64,000 nt of DNA, from contig JALIRH010000062.1 in NCBI GenBank assembly GCA_023055505.1, positions 1,801,115-1,865,114 of the forward strand, given 5' to 3'. Numbering within the stretch: the first letter of the stretch is position 1; each line of letters starts with the position of its first letter. Below, piece after piece: positions 23,993-35,930 of the stretch. Below the pieces are notes generated by a model. The model did not search any database. It was given only the letters and a program-made list of their open reading frames with translations, and had not been told where the DNA came from. The stretch is from Callipepla californica brunnescens (Eukaryota; Chordata; Aves; Galliformes; Odontophoridae). The position numbers were made by a program, and so were the translations under genes.

Positions 23993-25876
23993 AGAACAAC
24001 AACAAAAAAAAACACCAGCTCTTTCAGGTCTACAGCTATAACTTAAATTCTTTATAGACATAGTTTTATATATATATATATGCACATATATATATAAATT
24101 GCAGCTCCCTTGAATATATTTTCTAAGATACCAGAGTATGGGAATTTATACACTGAAATAAACTGTATGCTGTGTAACTGACTGCCAGATTTAAGAAGAG
24201 TGGGTCAATGGTGTCCAGATGGTCTTTTGCATTTCCTATATTTCCAGTACAGGAGATTTATTTACTTAAGAGATAAAGAGCTACATATATGCAATAAATA
24301 TTCTTACATGAGGGAAGAGGCTTAGTAAAATTTACAAAATTCTCTATCCTGAGTCAGAACAAACCCTCAGGAGAATACTCTTTATTGACTCTCCTATTTG
24401 CCTTCAAACCCAAACTTAACATAGCTAACAGAGTGCTGATGTTTAATTTAAACTACATTAATCAGGGTGTGACTGTTCATGTTCTTGTATGGGAATAACA
24501 TTTTGTTATAATTTGATGAACCAAGGTAATTCACATAAAAAAAACATTCAAAAAAGAATCATACAGTCCATTGTTATGTATATAGATACACACATGCCAG
24601 ATTTAGGTAGTGTCATGCTTTAAATCTTCTGATTCTGGCAAGCAACCTCAACATTAAGATAATAATCTGACCCTGATGCCAAGGAGTCCTATACCCTTCT
24701 CTTGACATTTTTACGATCCTGAAATTAAAAGTTGTGATAATTCTACAATAAATATTTTATTTTTATCTTTTCCATGCTTTTTTGTCTCCATCTGTTTTGT
24801 TCTAAATACAAGCTATAATTACTTGTTTAATATTCAACAATAAAAAGTGGAAAATAAAAGAGATCAACTTTCACATGATGCTTTGAAATAATATATATAG
24901 CTGATATGACATAGGAAAGGTTCATAAGAATGTTACTCCATCTCTAATAGAATGAAATAAGGAATAAAGAAAAATGTTGTAGCTGATAATGATCCTACAG
25001 TTTAAACCTTCATCTTGTTTTCTGTGAAGCCCCATCTTCTACCCAGACCTGCTTTTTTCTTGTGGCCCATAATGACAACTGAAGTTTAGGTTCCTAGTGA
25101 CTACATTTCAACAAAGACAATATTGGTATTATTCTGCCTAGTACATGACTGACATGGATTTTATTTTATATGATCACCAGTAATGTTGTACTTGCTAGAG
25201 CACCGCCTAAGCTGTCCTTTCTTCATGAGTTTATTTTCTTTTGCTAACATGTTACTCTTACACAGCTTCTTCAGCCTATCTGCGTGTACCATTTGGACTT
25301 CTAGTTTCCCTGTTAAAGTACTATGTGGCTAATACCAGAAATGTACTGTACCTTACATGGGTTGATGCTGTTACATAATCAGACTTTCTGTAATACATAT
25401 GCAAAATAAAGATGCGAATACATGTATTTATATGAAGTACGGGTTCAGTTTTGCATGTGCTTAAAATCGCAAGGCTCCATGTAAAAATAACAGAACTCAC
25501 TTATATTAAAAGAGATTATAACCAAGAACTATAGTTTGTAGGATAGTAGTCTGAGTTGTACAGAAAGTAATCACAAATTCCACATATAGTATAATAAATA
25601 TTTATCATGAGGAAAATCCTGCAAAATGTGGAACACTTTAGTTCTAACTATACTTAATTAGATGCAGTAGACTCATGCTAGTAATTTTTTTCCACTATAG
25701 ATATAAACTAATAGAACATTAAAATCTTTAGATTTTCAAGTGTTATGTCACATTTAACTCACATCTCAGGCAACAATTTCAGACAGTGAGCTAGGAGATC
25801 AGTGGAAGAACATTTTGGGAGCTAACTTAGAGACATTGGTTTTTTAATTAAAAATCAAATACTGTTGAACATGTAC
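23993..25876. other. AT-rich DNA, nothing recognised
   Basis: A short TA/TATATG cluster at about 24068-24095 is the only simple repeat. No coding or transposon signal was seen. Confidence 0.55.
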
Positions 25877-26445
25877 AAGGGTTGCGCTGAAAATTAAGAA
25901 TCCTATTTCATGATGTATGCTCTGAAAGTAATATCCCCTATTTCGTTATGTTAATATTAGAGAAAGATGCTGGTGTATGGCAGCAGAAGGTGAACCTTCC
26001 CACCAATACTCCACAGCATTTTGTGCTTGTGCAATGGATGACAGCAGAGAGGTAGTCTGACAAAATGACATCTGACATGGAAATGTGTATGAAGCAAAAG
26101 TGTGGAAGTGAATTCTGCCATGCAGAAAAAATGGGACCCACTGACATTCATTAACACTTTGTGAAAATTTCTGGAGACCAAACTGAATGTGGGTACAGTG
26201 AGGTGATGAATGGTGTTTCAGCAGTGGCAGTGAGTCACATCAACTTCTGCAAAATTTTGTAAGTATAGTATGCAAACTCTGGTTCATCATTGGAAAAATG
26301 CATAGCTAATGGTGGTGAATGTGTTGAAAACTAGTGTTTCATAACTGAGGATTTGCTCTATTTATTGAGCTCTTTGTATCTGTTGTAGTTTCAGTGGAAA
26401 TAATAGCAGACATTACTGTTGGAGAAACCTATGCACGCTTGACAC
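25877..26445 (+). mobile_element. Galluhop-type mariner relic, internally deleted
   Basis: Both ends look like a bird mariner of the Galluhop (Mariner1_GG) kind: the left end 'gggttgcgctgaaaattaagaatcc' with an internal second copy 'gctctgaaagtaatatcccctattt', and the right end 'gtatctgttgtagtttcagtggaaataa...cattactgttggaga' as its inverted counterpart. Transposase remnants lie between (for example around 26060-26170, 'gaagcaaaagtgtgga..gaattctgccatgcagaaaaaatgg'). At about 570 bp it is roughly half the length of a full mariner (about 1.3 kb) and has no usable transposase frame. Confidence 0.8.
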
Positions 26446-26523
26446 ATTTGACTTTTGAAATAAACTTTCTCTTTCTGTTTTCCTTCTTCAGACCCTTTAT
26501 TACTTGTTACTTACTTCCTTAAG
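26446..26523. other. spacer between mariner relic and LTR
   Basis: Short AT/CT-rich stretch with no feature seen. Confidence 0.5.
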
Positions 26524-27043
26524 TGTCAGGGTGCAATCTGTGACAGGGATACAAGGGAAAAAAGAAGGGAGAGAGAGAGGGAACGAAAAACAAAAACGAC
26601 TGCACCATAGGTGGCAACACGGCCACCCGAGCAGATAGGTACACTCTGGGGTGGGAGGCTAGGGGGGGAGGAAGGAGGAAGAGTATGGAGACAACAGATG
26701 GGTCAAAAAGAAGAAAAAAAAAAAAACCAAAAACAACAAACAAACAAACAAACAAAAGCAACGGCAACGATTTGAGGAGGAATGGTAACTTTACTAAATC
26801 CAACAAAATGGAGCAATTGGGTGAGACGAAAGTTTCCAAAACAAATCTGAGAGCTTACGATAATAAAACTGCAGAGGAAGCAGAGGAAGCTTTATGCTCG
26901 CGGCAGCCGACAGAAAGCGCGCCAGAGAGAACGGCTGCCGTCCGGTCCAGAGCTCCACCCCTCTTTCGCTCCCCGACAGAGCATCAGCTCTTTAGCTCCC
27001 AGCGCGATGTTCTGATGTAGAATATCGGCATTAAAATCACACA
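26524..27043 (-). mobile_element. CpG-rich solo LTR, B-type superfamily, reverse orientation
   Basis: The reverse complement starts 'tgtgtgatttt' and continues 'tctacatcagaacatcgcgctgggagctaaagagctgatgctc', 'gagcataaagcttcctctg' (TATA-like), 'cattcctcctcaaatcgttgcc' and 'gacccatctgttgtctcc', ending 'ccctgtcacagattgcaccctgaca'. On the + strand it begins TG and ends CA. It keeps many CpG sites at 26900-27010 (gcgcgcc, gccgtccgg), unlike the other LTRs of this superfamily, pointing to a younger or less methylated copy. No convincing 5-bp duplication was found, and no internal sequence accompanies it. Confidence 0.8.
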
Positions 27044-27186
27044 GCGCTAAGTAAGTAATTTGCTTACTAATACGGGAAACGTGAATTGTGCTATCACTAT
27101 CTGCCTGTGCAAAAAGTTTGTTTTTCTCTCTCTCTCTCCCTTTCTCTCTCTCTCTCTTCTTTTTTTTTTTTTTCCCACTCCAGTGT
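27044..27186. other. spacer with CT-rich simple repeat
   Basis: A (TC)n-rich tract at about 27127-27160 and a T-run at about 27160-27175 lie just upstream of the CR1. Confidence 0.7.
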
Positions 27187-28466
27187 CTATGAAAGGTAGA
27201 AAGGAAGATACGGGAAACTACACAGTGGTGAGTCTCCTGTCTGTGCCTTGGAATATCATGGAGCAAGTGATCCTGGAAGCAATGTTAAGGTACATGCCAG
27301 ACAAGGAGATGATCTGTGACAGCCAGCATGACTTCACCAAGGGCAGATCATTCCTGACCAATCTGATGGCCTTCTATGATGGGGTGATAGCATCAATAGA
27401 CAAAGGAAGAACAACTGATGTCATCTACCTAGACTTCTGCAAAGACAGTGACATAGTTCTGTATCACATTCTTATCTTTAAACTGGAAAGATACGAACCT
27501 GAAGAATTGAATATTTAGTGGATAGGGAATTGGTTGGATGGTAACAGCCAGAGGGCTCTGGTCAGTGTTTCTGTGTTAAGGTAGAGTGTGGTGATGAGTT
27601 GTGTCTCACAGGGGTTTTTCTTGGGACTGATACTATGATTGAGTGTATCCTCAGAAAGATTACTGGTTAAACTAAGTTGACTTATGCAGCTGATACAACA
27701 GAAGAAAGGGATATCATCCTGGACAGGCTTGAAAAGTGGGGCTGTGAAAACATGAGATTCAGCAAGGCCAAGTGCAGGCTACAATTCCAGAAATATGTGC
27801 AGGCTGGGCAAACTCAGGGAAAGCAGCCCTGCAGAGAAGGACTTGGGAGTTTTGGCGGATGAAAATGCATGACATTAGCCAGCAGTGTACACTTGCAGCC
27901 CAGAAGGCCAACATTATCCTGGGATGCACCAAAAGAGGGGTGGTCAGCAGGGCAAGAGAGGTGTTTGTCCTACTCTATTCTGTCTTCATGAGGGCCCACA
28001 TGCAGTAAAGCATCCAGGTCTGGAGTCCCCAGCACAAGAAACACATGGAGCTGCTGGACCAGATCCAGAGGAGGCCATAAAGATTATCTGAAAGCTAAAG
28101 CACCACTCCTACAAAGAAAGGCTGAGGCACCTCAGCTTGTTCAGCCTGAAGAAGAGAAGATCTCATTATTGCCTTCCAGTACTTAAAAGGAGTATAAAAA
28201 GAAAAGGGAGAATTTCTGTATAAGTAATGGGACAAGAGGAAAGAGAGTAGTTTCAATTTATTTTTAAGAGGAAAGTTTTTATTCAGTGGATGATGAGGAA
28301 TTGGAACAGTTTGCTCATAAGCTGTGGATGTCCTATCCTTGGAGGTATTCAAAGCCTCTGTGAATGGGACCTTGGGCAGCCTGGCCTTTTGGGTGGAAAA
28401 CCGGCATGTCAGAGAGTTTGGAACTAGGAAACCTATATGGTCCTTTCCAAATCAAGTCATTCTATG
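27187..28466 (+). mobile_element. CR1 LINE, reverse transcriptase to 3' end
   Basis: The + strand encodes, with frameshifts, the CR1 RT domain: '[20 protein letters not shown]' (fingers), '[13 protein letters not shown]', '[10 protein letters not shown]' and '[14 protein letters not shown]' with the catalytic-site Asp, then later 'RLEKWGCENMRFSKAKC'. The C-terminal part (27885-28150) and the 3' UTR follow, ending near 'aagtcattctatgg'. The first frame (27060-27518) is open but the catalytic F-x-D-D box region lies after stops, so the copy is dead. Confidence 0.92.
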
Positions 28467-28857
28467 GCTCCACTGTTCTATTACTTTTATAAATTCCCTT
28501 TAAGTTGTTGCTTAGCAATAAATGTGCATTTTTTAAAGACTGTGATTTATCTTTATGTATTTCACACAGAAATTCTTTCTGTAGTACTTCAGAAAAAAAA
28601 TCCTACTAATAGGAATACAGACTACTAAAAGATAAATATGCCTCAGCAGGAAAAGTTACTTAATAAGCCATTTGGAGTACTAAACTTTATATAAACTCTA
28701 CGTAAATGTGTTTTCTCAGGTAATGTTAAATTATGGTGATTACCTAGTCCTGAAAAAGCAATATGTAGTTCTAAGCCTTATAAGAGTTTGTGGAGAGCCA
28801 GGATTTAATAAAATTATGGAGATTCTTTCTCACTATTACTAATGACATTAATTACAG
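28467..28857. other. AT-rich spacer between two CR1 copies
   Basis: Nothing recognised. Confidence 0.5.
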
Positions 28858-29606
28858 TCATAGAATCTTGTGTTGGAAGGGACCATTAAAGGTCATGTAG
28901 TCCAGCTGCACTGAGATGAACAGGGACATCTACAGCCAGATCAGGTTGCTCAGAGCCCCATTAAGGTAATTTTGAATGTCTTCAAGAATGAAACATCCAT
29001 CACTTCTCTGGGCAACCAGTTTCAGCACTTCATTGTAATTATCATAAAAAATCTTTTTTTTTTTTCTTATGTCTGATCTAAACCTTCCCTCTTTTAGTTT
29101 GAAACGATTTTCCCTTGTCCTGACACAAAAGATACAGCTAAAGACTCTGTCCTGTTGTTTCTTATAAACCCTCTTTAGACTCTGGAAAACTGCTTTCAAG
29201 TCTCCTTTCTCTTCTCCAGGAACAGCCACAACTCTTTCAGCCTGTCCTCATAGGAGAGGTCATTTTTTGTGGCCTTCCTCTGATCACATTCCAACAGATC
29301 AAAATCTCTCCTGTCTGAGGACTCCATAAATTGACACAGTACAACCAGTGAGGTCTTACCACTGCATGGTAGAGGAACAGGATAACCTCTATTGACCTGC
29401 TGGTTACACTACTTTTCTTGCAGCCTGGTATTTGGTTAGCTTTTTGGGCAGCTAGTGCAAATTGCTGGATCATGTCCAGCTTGCTATTCATCAGTAACCT
29501 TTTTGGGAGGACTGTACCTCATCATTTCATTCTCCAGCCTGTACTGGAGTTGCTGTGACCCAGTTGCAAGATCTTCCACTTGGCTTTCATGAAGCTCATG
29601 AGGTTC
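28858..29606 (-). mobile_element. old CR1 LINE, 3' portion (left of LTR insertion)
   Basis: The + strand begins 'tcatagaatcttgtgttggaagggacc', the reversed 3' end of CR1. Minus-strand frames at 29229-28930 and 29491-29237 carry ORF2 C-terminal patterns ('VILFLYHAVVRPHWLYCVNLW'). The same CR1 continues at 30176 after the inserted LTR. Confidence 0.9.
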
Positions 29607-30175
29607 TGCCATGATTTTATGATTTTTGGCATTGGTATTCCACATCATAACATCATGTAGGGCATTAAGAGTTAAAGAGTTAATACTCCAGCTCCATGGA
29701 TCATTGATAATTCCAGGTATACCTGTCTCAGAAGAGAAGAAGAACATTCCCCAGAGGACTTTGCAATGTTTTGCATTTTTACGTATTTCCACTCAGGGGG
29801 AAAAGATAAAAACTGTCTGCAGTCACGGGACACTCTCTTTCCTTTGGGATCGACTCAGCAGTGGGTGCTCGCTACCATCTCGCTTTCAGCATTAGCGTAA
29901 GGCCTTCGGTTTATCGGACACTCTCTTGCTCATTTTATTTGATTTATTAGCTTCAATTCCAATTATATTGTATTGTATTGTGTTATTTTGCTTTCCAATA
30001 TCTTGTTTAGTAAATTGCTTTCCTCCTCAGATCATTGCTGCTGTTTTGTTTCTAGGCCCATCTCCCTTTTCCCTTTTCCCTTTCCCCCTTCCCCTTTCCT
30101 GGGACGTGGGTCTGTGGGTTCCCCCAAACCAATTGTCACAGAACCGGGCCAAACCAGCCTGGTAAACCATTGACA
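29607..30175 (+). mobile_element. solo LTR with 5-bp target duplication
   Basis: The 569-bp LTR begins TGCCATGATT and ends CCATTGACA. It is flanked by perfect direct repeats ggttc at 29602-29606 and 30176-30180. The interrupted CR1 reads straight through when the LTR plus one repeat is removed. Landmarks match the B-type superfamily: 'gtattccacatcataacatcatg', 'taaagagttaatactcc', 'agaagagaagaagaac', 'ttcagcattagcgtaagg', 'ctcctcagatcattgctg'. No internal sequence remains, so the provirus was lost by LTR-LTR recombination. Confidence 0.92.
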
Positions 30176-30565
30176 GGTTCTCCTGGAACTCATTCTGGAT
30201 CAAGTCTGTCTAGGTCTCTCAGCATGGCATTCCACCCCTCAGGCATGTTGACCACTCCTCACAGCTTGGTGTCATCTGCAAACTTGATAAGGGTGTGCTC
30301 TATCCTGCTGTCAGTGTCACTGATGAAGATGTCAAAGAATATTAGTCCCAGTACTGATCTCTGAGAGACATCATTCATCACCAGTCTCCATTCAGACACT
30401 GAGTAGTTGACCACCACTTTCTGGATGTGATTTCACAACAAGTTCCTCATTCACTGAACTGGGCATCCTTCAAATATGTATCTTTCCAGCCTGGAGAGAA
30501 AGACATTGTGGGGGCCTTTCTGAAGTCCTCATAGACCACACCAATAGCTCTTCCCTAGATGCAGA
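30176..30565 (-). mobile_element. old CR1 LINE, continuation (right of LTR insertion)
   Basis: Continues the element at 28858-29606: 'ggatcaagtctgtctaggtctctcagcatggcattcc', 'cttggtgtcatctgcaaacttga' and 'cccagtactgatct' are reversed CR1 ORF2 phrases, parallel to 20690-20860. It fades at about 30565. Confidence 0.88.
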
Positions 30566-31221
30566 TCTGCTGTTATAGTAAGGCAACAGATTGAAGAATT
30601 TCCTACCTTTCTTGCAGGAAAGATCTCTTTTACCTCACTGATTTTTTTGAAAACAAGCAAACAAACAAAAAAAGACCACCACATCTTGGACCTCTAATTA
30701 ACAGAATGCACAAATAATTGCGTATTTATCATATACATATTATATATATATGTATATATATATGGGTCCTGTAATAATCCAGCTCTTGAGTTTGATGATC
30801 TTTTACTCCTATGATTTATGTTCAAGTAGACTTATAATTCACAGAACCATATGGATTTTCAATCATTTTGTCTCCCCTCTTTACTTTTTATAGAGTACAC
30901 CAATATAGACACAATAAATATTAGAAACCAGTGAGAAGGCCTTTTATTTATTTATTTAGCAAATGTATATTTATGTAACCAGTAAATTTAGAAATTAAAA
31001 ACAAAATTCACAGAATTTCAAAAACCTATGACTTCTGACCTCTTTTTAAACCCTTTCTTGTATGTTCAATAATCTTTCACGAATGTTGAAAATTTCTTCA
31101 AATGCATGTATGTAAAAATATAAATAAACTTTACTTATACCATGGTTGATGATGACAAATGCAATTCTGATAATGCTGCTGATAATGTAATTTTGATAAT
31201 GCAAATATAATTCTGATGATG
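30566..31221. other. AT-rich DNA, nothing recognised
   Basis: A TA-rich patch at 30740-30764 ('tatatatatatgtatatatatatg') is the only repeat. Confidence 0.55.
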
Positions 31222-31595
31222 TGACCTTGTATTCATAGATTTATAGAATGGTTTGAGTTTGAAGGAACATTTAAGATCATCAAGATTCTACCCCTCTGTT
31301 ATAGTCAGGGACATCTCTCACTAGACCAGACTACTCAAAGTCCCATCATCCTGGCTTGAAGGCTTCCCAGAAGCATCCATAGCCTCACTTGATAACCTGT
31401 TCCAGGCTCACCACCCTCAGGATAAATAGCGTCTTCCTGATATCTAGTCTAAATCCACCTTCTTCCATTTTAAAACAGTATCCCCTTGTCATGTTGCTAC
31501 ATGCCCTCATAAAAAATCCCTTACCAGCTTTGCTGTAGGCCCCCTTCAAGTACTGGAAGGCTGTTATAAGTTCTCCTCGGAGCCTTAATGATATG
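31222..31595 (-). mobile_element. CR1 LINE 3' fragment
   Basis: Starts with 'attcatagatttatagaatgg' (reversed 3' end). It includes 'cagggacatctctcactagacca', 'ggcttcccagaagcatcca' and 'tccccttgtcatgttgctac', typical of the CR1 3' region, and is truncated at about 31595. Confidence 0.88.
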
Positions 31596-31837
31596 ATGGA
31601 ATCTGCTTTTAACAGTGGAATATGCTGGAATATATAATAGAATATGCTTCTAAAACATTTGACTTGGACTTAGGGAGTTTTCATTTCAGCCTGTACAAGC
31701 ATCACTAGACAGACCTAACTCCAAAACACTTAAATTCAGATATTTTGCTATGGGTATGTTGCTTCTTCTACTACACGGGAATACCTCAATTCATTTCAAA
31801 ACATTCCCAAACAATTTTTTTTTTCTATTCTGATACG
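31596..31837. other. AT-rich spacer
   Basis: Nothing recognised. Confidence 0.5.
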
Positions 31838-33815
31838 GTTATTTAGCCAGAGACAGTGTACGACAAGATCAAATGAACAGCAAGATTTGTGCCTATTTTG
31901 GAGGGAGTAAGCCTTGGCAATTTCAAGGACTTCACAATGTCATGAAACCAACTTAAAATTATACTTATTAGTTAAACTATATGTGTATATATCATTTTAA
32001 GCTCTTTTATTTTGTCTTCTATGTTGCATAGATATATTCCATATGTAAGTGAATTCTATTATTACTTTTGTTTTTGGTGTTTTTGATGATATCCATTAAG
32101 ATACTACTTTAGTGAAAACAAAAATAAGCAAAAAAATCCCTTGCCAGAAGAAAACAAAACAAAACAACAATCCAAACACACCTTGTTCCCACATAACTTT
32201 GTGAATGTAGCATCTAGTTCATTTGGGAAAGAAACTCCTCATAGAGGAGCTAATCCTCACAAAGGTCTTTTCATCCCCATTGTGAGATCTCCTATTCTGG
32301 CAGTCTTACCGGACTATCTTATGTTCAAATGTAAATACTATTCTAGTGAAAAGAAAGTTTTGACAAATTTAGAAGTTTTTTGATATTGTGTGTGCCATGA
32401 AATGATGAGTTTAAATATTAACAAATGGCATTTTCATTATATATTACAATTCTATAAAAGCTCAAAAAATCAATCTGACTAATTGTTTATCACTCATAAG
32501 AAGATTTGTGTTTCACCAACATTTTTTTTGTCTTTGTGTTTTACTGTCTGGAAAAGGGGAATGTAAACCATAGAATAGCTCTGTTTAGAAAGGACCTTAA
32601 AAATCACTTCATTCCAAGCATCCTGTAGGAAACTGCCAGGGTTGCCACCCAGCGGATCAGGATGCCTAGGTTCCTGTCCAGCCTGGCCTTGAACACCTGC
32701 AGACCATTAACACAGATGTCAGTATGTCCAGGCAATGCACACTTAGTAGACAAGAAAAATTCAGATGAAAATTGGAAAATCTTTGATGCTGATAGAATGA
32801 CTAACATAACGGAAATGTAGAGATTTTTTGGTCTGTTTGAAATATAGTTATTACTGTGTCTGTTTTGCTAAAACATTAAAATACATTTAATTTTTGTAGT
32901 TGTAAAAAAATTCTGTATCCAAAATACATGTGCCAAGAATTATCTTTTCCTAGTTTCTGTTTGAATCTTCCTCATAGAAGTTGAAAAATATTTCTTCTTT
33001 TATAATATGTACCTGTAGGAATATGCACTTGTGGATGTTTTTATAAAGACATCACTTGTAGACTTAACATATATTAGTGTTTTGAACAATGTTAGATTTA
33101 TTCCTTGTGAAGCTGCCCTTAGAAATCAGGGCATGCATTATTAAAATATATAAATAAATACATAAATAAATAAAATATCACGGTTCATCTGTGTTCCAAT
33201 AATTCAGTAATTTCCAGTAACTCTTTTGGGTTGCAGATCACATATGCTTAATCACCATGAGCATCTGGAATATATTTTGATTTTTAATTTTTTTTGCTTA
33301 GATATTTTTCTCCTGTAGATTTATTTCATCTGAATCCTGCCATTTCAAATCAGTGAATGTAAGATTGCAAAAGATAAATGAACTTGCATAACAGCTCCAA
33401 ATTTGAGCCAAGACACTTGCGTTGCCTTTTCCTGAGCAATTATGTGAAAACAATTACCATGTATTTAACAGTCATTGTCAATTATTTTTCCCAGTTTGCT
33501 TATATTTGTTCATTTGTTGGACTGTTCTTGGTTTCTTGATTTGCTAAGATACATGGGAAGCATAAGAAGATACACACTATTAGTAATTTAGTACAACGCT
33601 TTATCTTTTCTGCTAGCATTCACTATAGTATGCATAGTGATAAATAGGTGAGATTTGATAATGTGTAGAAACAGAACTGAAAGAAGAACAGTGATAAAAT
33701 TATTTTAATAAAGAGAAGAGGAAAACATCTTTTTGTGCGCATGTAGACAATGTAAACAAGGTCTATCATTTAGCCAATAATATGGATTTTAGGAGTCTGT
33801 AATCTAGATGAGAAA
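31838..33815 (+). repeat. local duplication, copy 1 (uninterrupted)
   Basis: This roughly 2-kb block is repeated, same orientation, at 55529-56277 plus 58361-59665. Shared phrases include 'gggagtaagccttggcaatttcaagg', 'actcctcatagaggagctaatcc', the CR1 fragment 'aagcatcctgt..gaaactgccagggttgcc', and 'atattaaaatatataaataaatac'. The left third is clearly more diverged than the right two thirds (about 32571 onward), where differences are very few. The two copies are about 24 kb apart. Homology begins at 'ggttatt' and stops at 'tagatgagaaa'. No protein-coding content is recognised. Confidence 0.92.
32571..32735 (-). mobile_element. short CR1 fragment inside duplication copy 1
   Basis: 'catagaatagctctgtttagaaaggacc' is a reversed CR1 3' end, and 'gtcctgtccagcctggccttgaacacctgc' style text follows. 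The same fragment sits at 58361-58525 in copy 2, so it predates the duplication. Confidence 0.75.
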
Positions 33816-33984
33816 CAAAAGAAAACAAAACAAAAACTTAGCTACAGTAATGAATCAAGTCAAGTGTATCTTGGTAGGAATCAGCAGAGATGCAAATCAA
33901 ACAGATATATTTTCTGGAACATATACACACCATCCAGCCAGGATGAAAAAGCAGATAAAATACTCTATAAGCAGCAAGGGGAAG
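33816..33984. other. spacer between duplication and LINE relics
   Basis: Nothing recognised beyond A-rich DNA. Confidence 0.45.
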
Positions 33985-34735
33985 CATTATGATTGCCACT
34001 GCTTGTTCTCCTGGAAGATTTCAACTTCCCAGATGTCCACTGTAAGTAAAAAACAGCTGAAAGATACATAGGAGGAGATCCTTGGAATGTGTGAACTTTT
34101 TATTATCCCTGAAGTTCTCAAAGGTGATGTGATGGTTGGAAAATGTCTAGAGCACAGTGATAATATTCTTGATCCCTGGCAAAGTAAGGAAAGTGGTCAG
34201 CTGAACTTGTACTGTGGTCTCTGGAGACTTAATTTTGGGCTGCTTAGGGACCTAGCTGATAATGGGAAGCAATTATAAAGGGCAAAAGAGGCCAGCAATT
34301 CTGTCAGTCTTGAAGGTACAAGGCTGTCCCTATATGGCAAAAAAAAAAAAAAAAGCCAGTGGGGAAGTAGATCAATGTAGCTTTTCTCAGGAAAAACAAC
34401 AACAAAAAAGAAAAGACCTCATACCCTTTGGAAGACTTGTCAGGATAATTGTGAATGGGGATTCCTCATTCCAGGGTTCCAGGGGATCAGGCCTAACCAA
34501 CATGGGATCATGAAAGGTAGGTCATATTTCACCAGTCTAACACCCTTCTATGACCAGTTGGTCTGCCTATTACATATGTAAGTCTGTGGGTGTAGTCTAC
34601 GGTACTCTGGAGAAGCTGGCAGCCCATGACTTGGACCACTATACTCTCCACTGTGTAAACAACTTATTGGATGGCCAGGCCGAGAGAGTAGTGGTGAATT
34701 AAGTTAAATAGCTGTTTTAGAGGAACAGGGTGCTA
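33985..34735 (+). mobile_element. diverged CR1-like LINE relic
   Basis: At about 33996-34040 a frame reads an endonuclease-type motif (LEDFNFPDVHC, compare the LINE 'GDFN.PD..W' pattern). Near 34515-34560 another reads 'SYFTSLTPFYDQLVCLL', the RT helix before the palm. An A18 run at about 34339-34356 and a stop-rich middle separate them, so most of EN and RT is deleted or scrambled. It lies upstream of, and in the same direction as, the next CR1. Confidence 0.6.
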
Positions 34736-34779
34736 GCAGGGGCCCTTGAGAGGGGGCTGACGACACTGCAACACAAACA

Positions 34780-35795
34780 AAATCCTATGATGATGATACA
34801 GTGGCTACTGAAGCAATAGAAGGCAGAAATGGGGAAAATCAAGGGAAGTACTTAAAAGGAATTAGAGATTTAAGAAAGATACAAGACTGTCTGCATAGAT
34901 GAAGTACCTGTACACCAATGAACACAGCTTGGTACTGGAAGCCACCATACAACTGTCACAAAAACTGGTGGGATGATTCCCTTGACTGTAGTGTGGTTAT
35001 CAATGGCTGCAAGCGTTGATATAGGAAGAAAGAGAGAGTTTTGCTATCAGCATCAGGAAAGGAATAAAATGTGAAGAGCTGTCCCTTAAGAATAGGGATG
35101 AACAAGTTGAAAGTCTACAGACGACAGCGACTGAGGCAGCAAAGGGAGATTTGTAATTGTGTCTCTTACAGGCCACCTGATCAAGCGGAGCCTGTCGATG
35201 AGGCTTCCTACCTTCAGGTACAAGAGGAGTTGAGACTGCAAGACTTCAGCCATCCAGATTTCTGCTGGAAAAGTAACACGGTGAGCTGCAGGAAACCCAG
35301 GAGGCTACTGGAATGTACTGAAAATGAATTCCTGAGCCAGGTAATAGACAGCCCCACTGGGAGCGATGCAATACTGGACCTGTTGCTCACCAATGCAAAT
35401 GAACTGATTGGTGACATCAGGATTGGAAGCTGCCTGGGCTGTAGTGACTATGCTATCACTGAGTTCATGCTCTGCAGGAATACAAGACCGGCAATGAGTA
35501 AAATTAGGGAGATAAATTTTAGGAAAGCTAAATTCCAGGTCTTCAGGGTGTTAGTCAACAAAGCATCCTGGGAAACTATCCTCATGGGCAGTGGTGCAGA
35601 GCAGAACCATGAGATCTTCAGGGAAGAAAATGATGCATAGGCAATGGAAACAGGGACAGGTACTGTGGGAAGCTGCTACACTGTGTAGGAGTGAGGGCGG
35701 GAAAGCCAGTGCCCTGCTTGAACTAAACTCGGGAAGGGGTGACGAGAAGAAGAAAGGCTTCTTCTCTAAGGATTCTATGATTCTGTGTTTTTATA
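34780..35795 (+). mobile_element. CR1 LINE, endonuclease part joined to its 3' end
   Basis: The frame at 35071-35640 is open for 189 codons and spans the second half of the CR1 ORF2 AP-endonuclease: 'VSYRPPDQAEPVDEASY', 'QDFSHPDFCWKSNT', 'LLECTENEFLSQVIDSPTG', 'ILDLLLTNANELIGDIRIG', 'SCLGCSDYAITEF'. The SDH-type catalytic end reads SDY, so the last catalytic His is lost. The N-terminal half is recognisable in broken frames from about 34895. After 35640 the sequence jumps to a CR1-like 3' terminus ending 'ggattctatgattctgtg', so the whole RT is deleted. Confidence 0.88.
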
Positions 35796-35930
35796 AATTA
35801 TTGTAACTCTTGAACTCTTGACAAATAGATACAGATTTTCATAGGAGATTATTTTTCTCTACTACATTTCTAGTTAAAATATTTTAAAAATACCTTAAGA
35901 TGAAAATGTTTTAGAAACAATGTAGTATCC
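35796..35930. other. spacer left of pentanucleotide array
   Basis: AT-rich, nothing recognised. Confidence 0.5.

Noticed and set aside
27060..27518. 152-codon frame as a novel protein
   Set aside because: It starts in a CT-rich simple repeat and runs into the CR1 reverse transcriptase.
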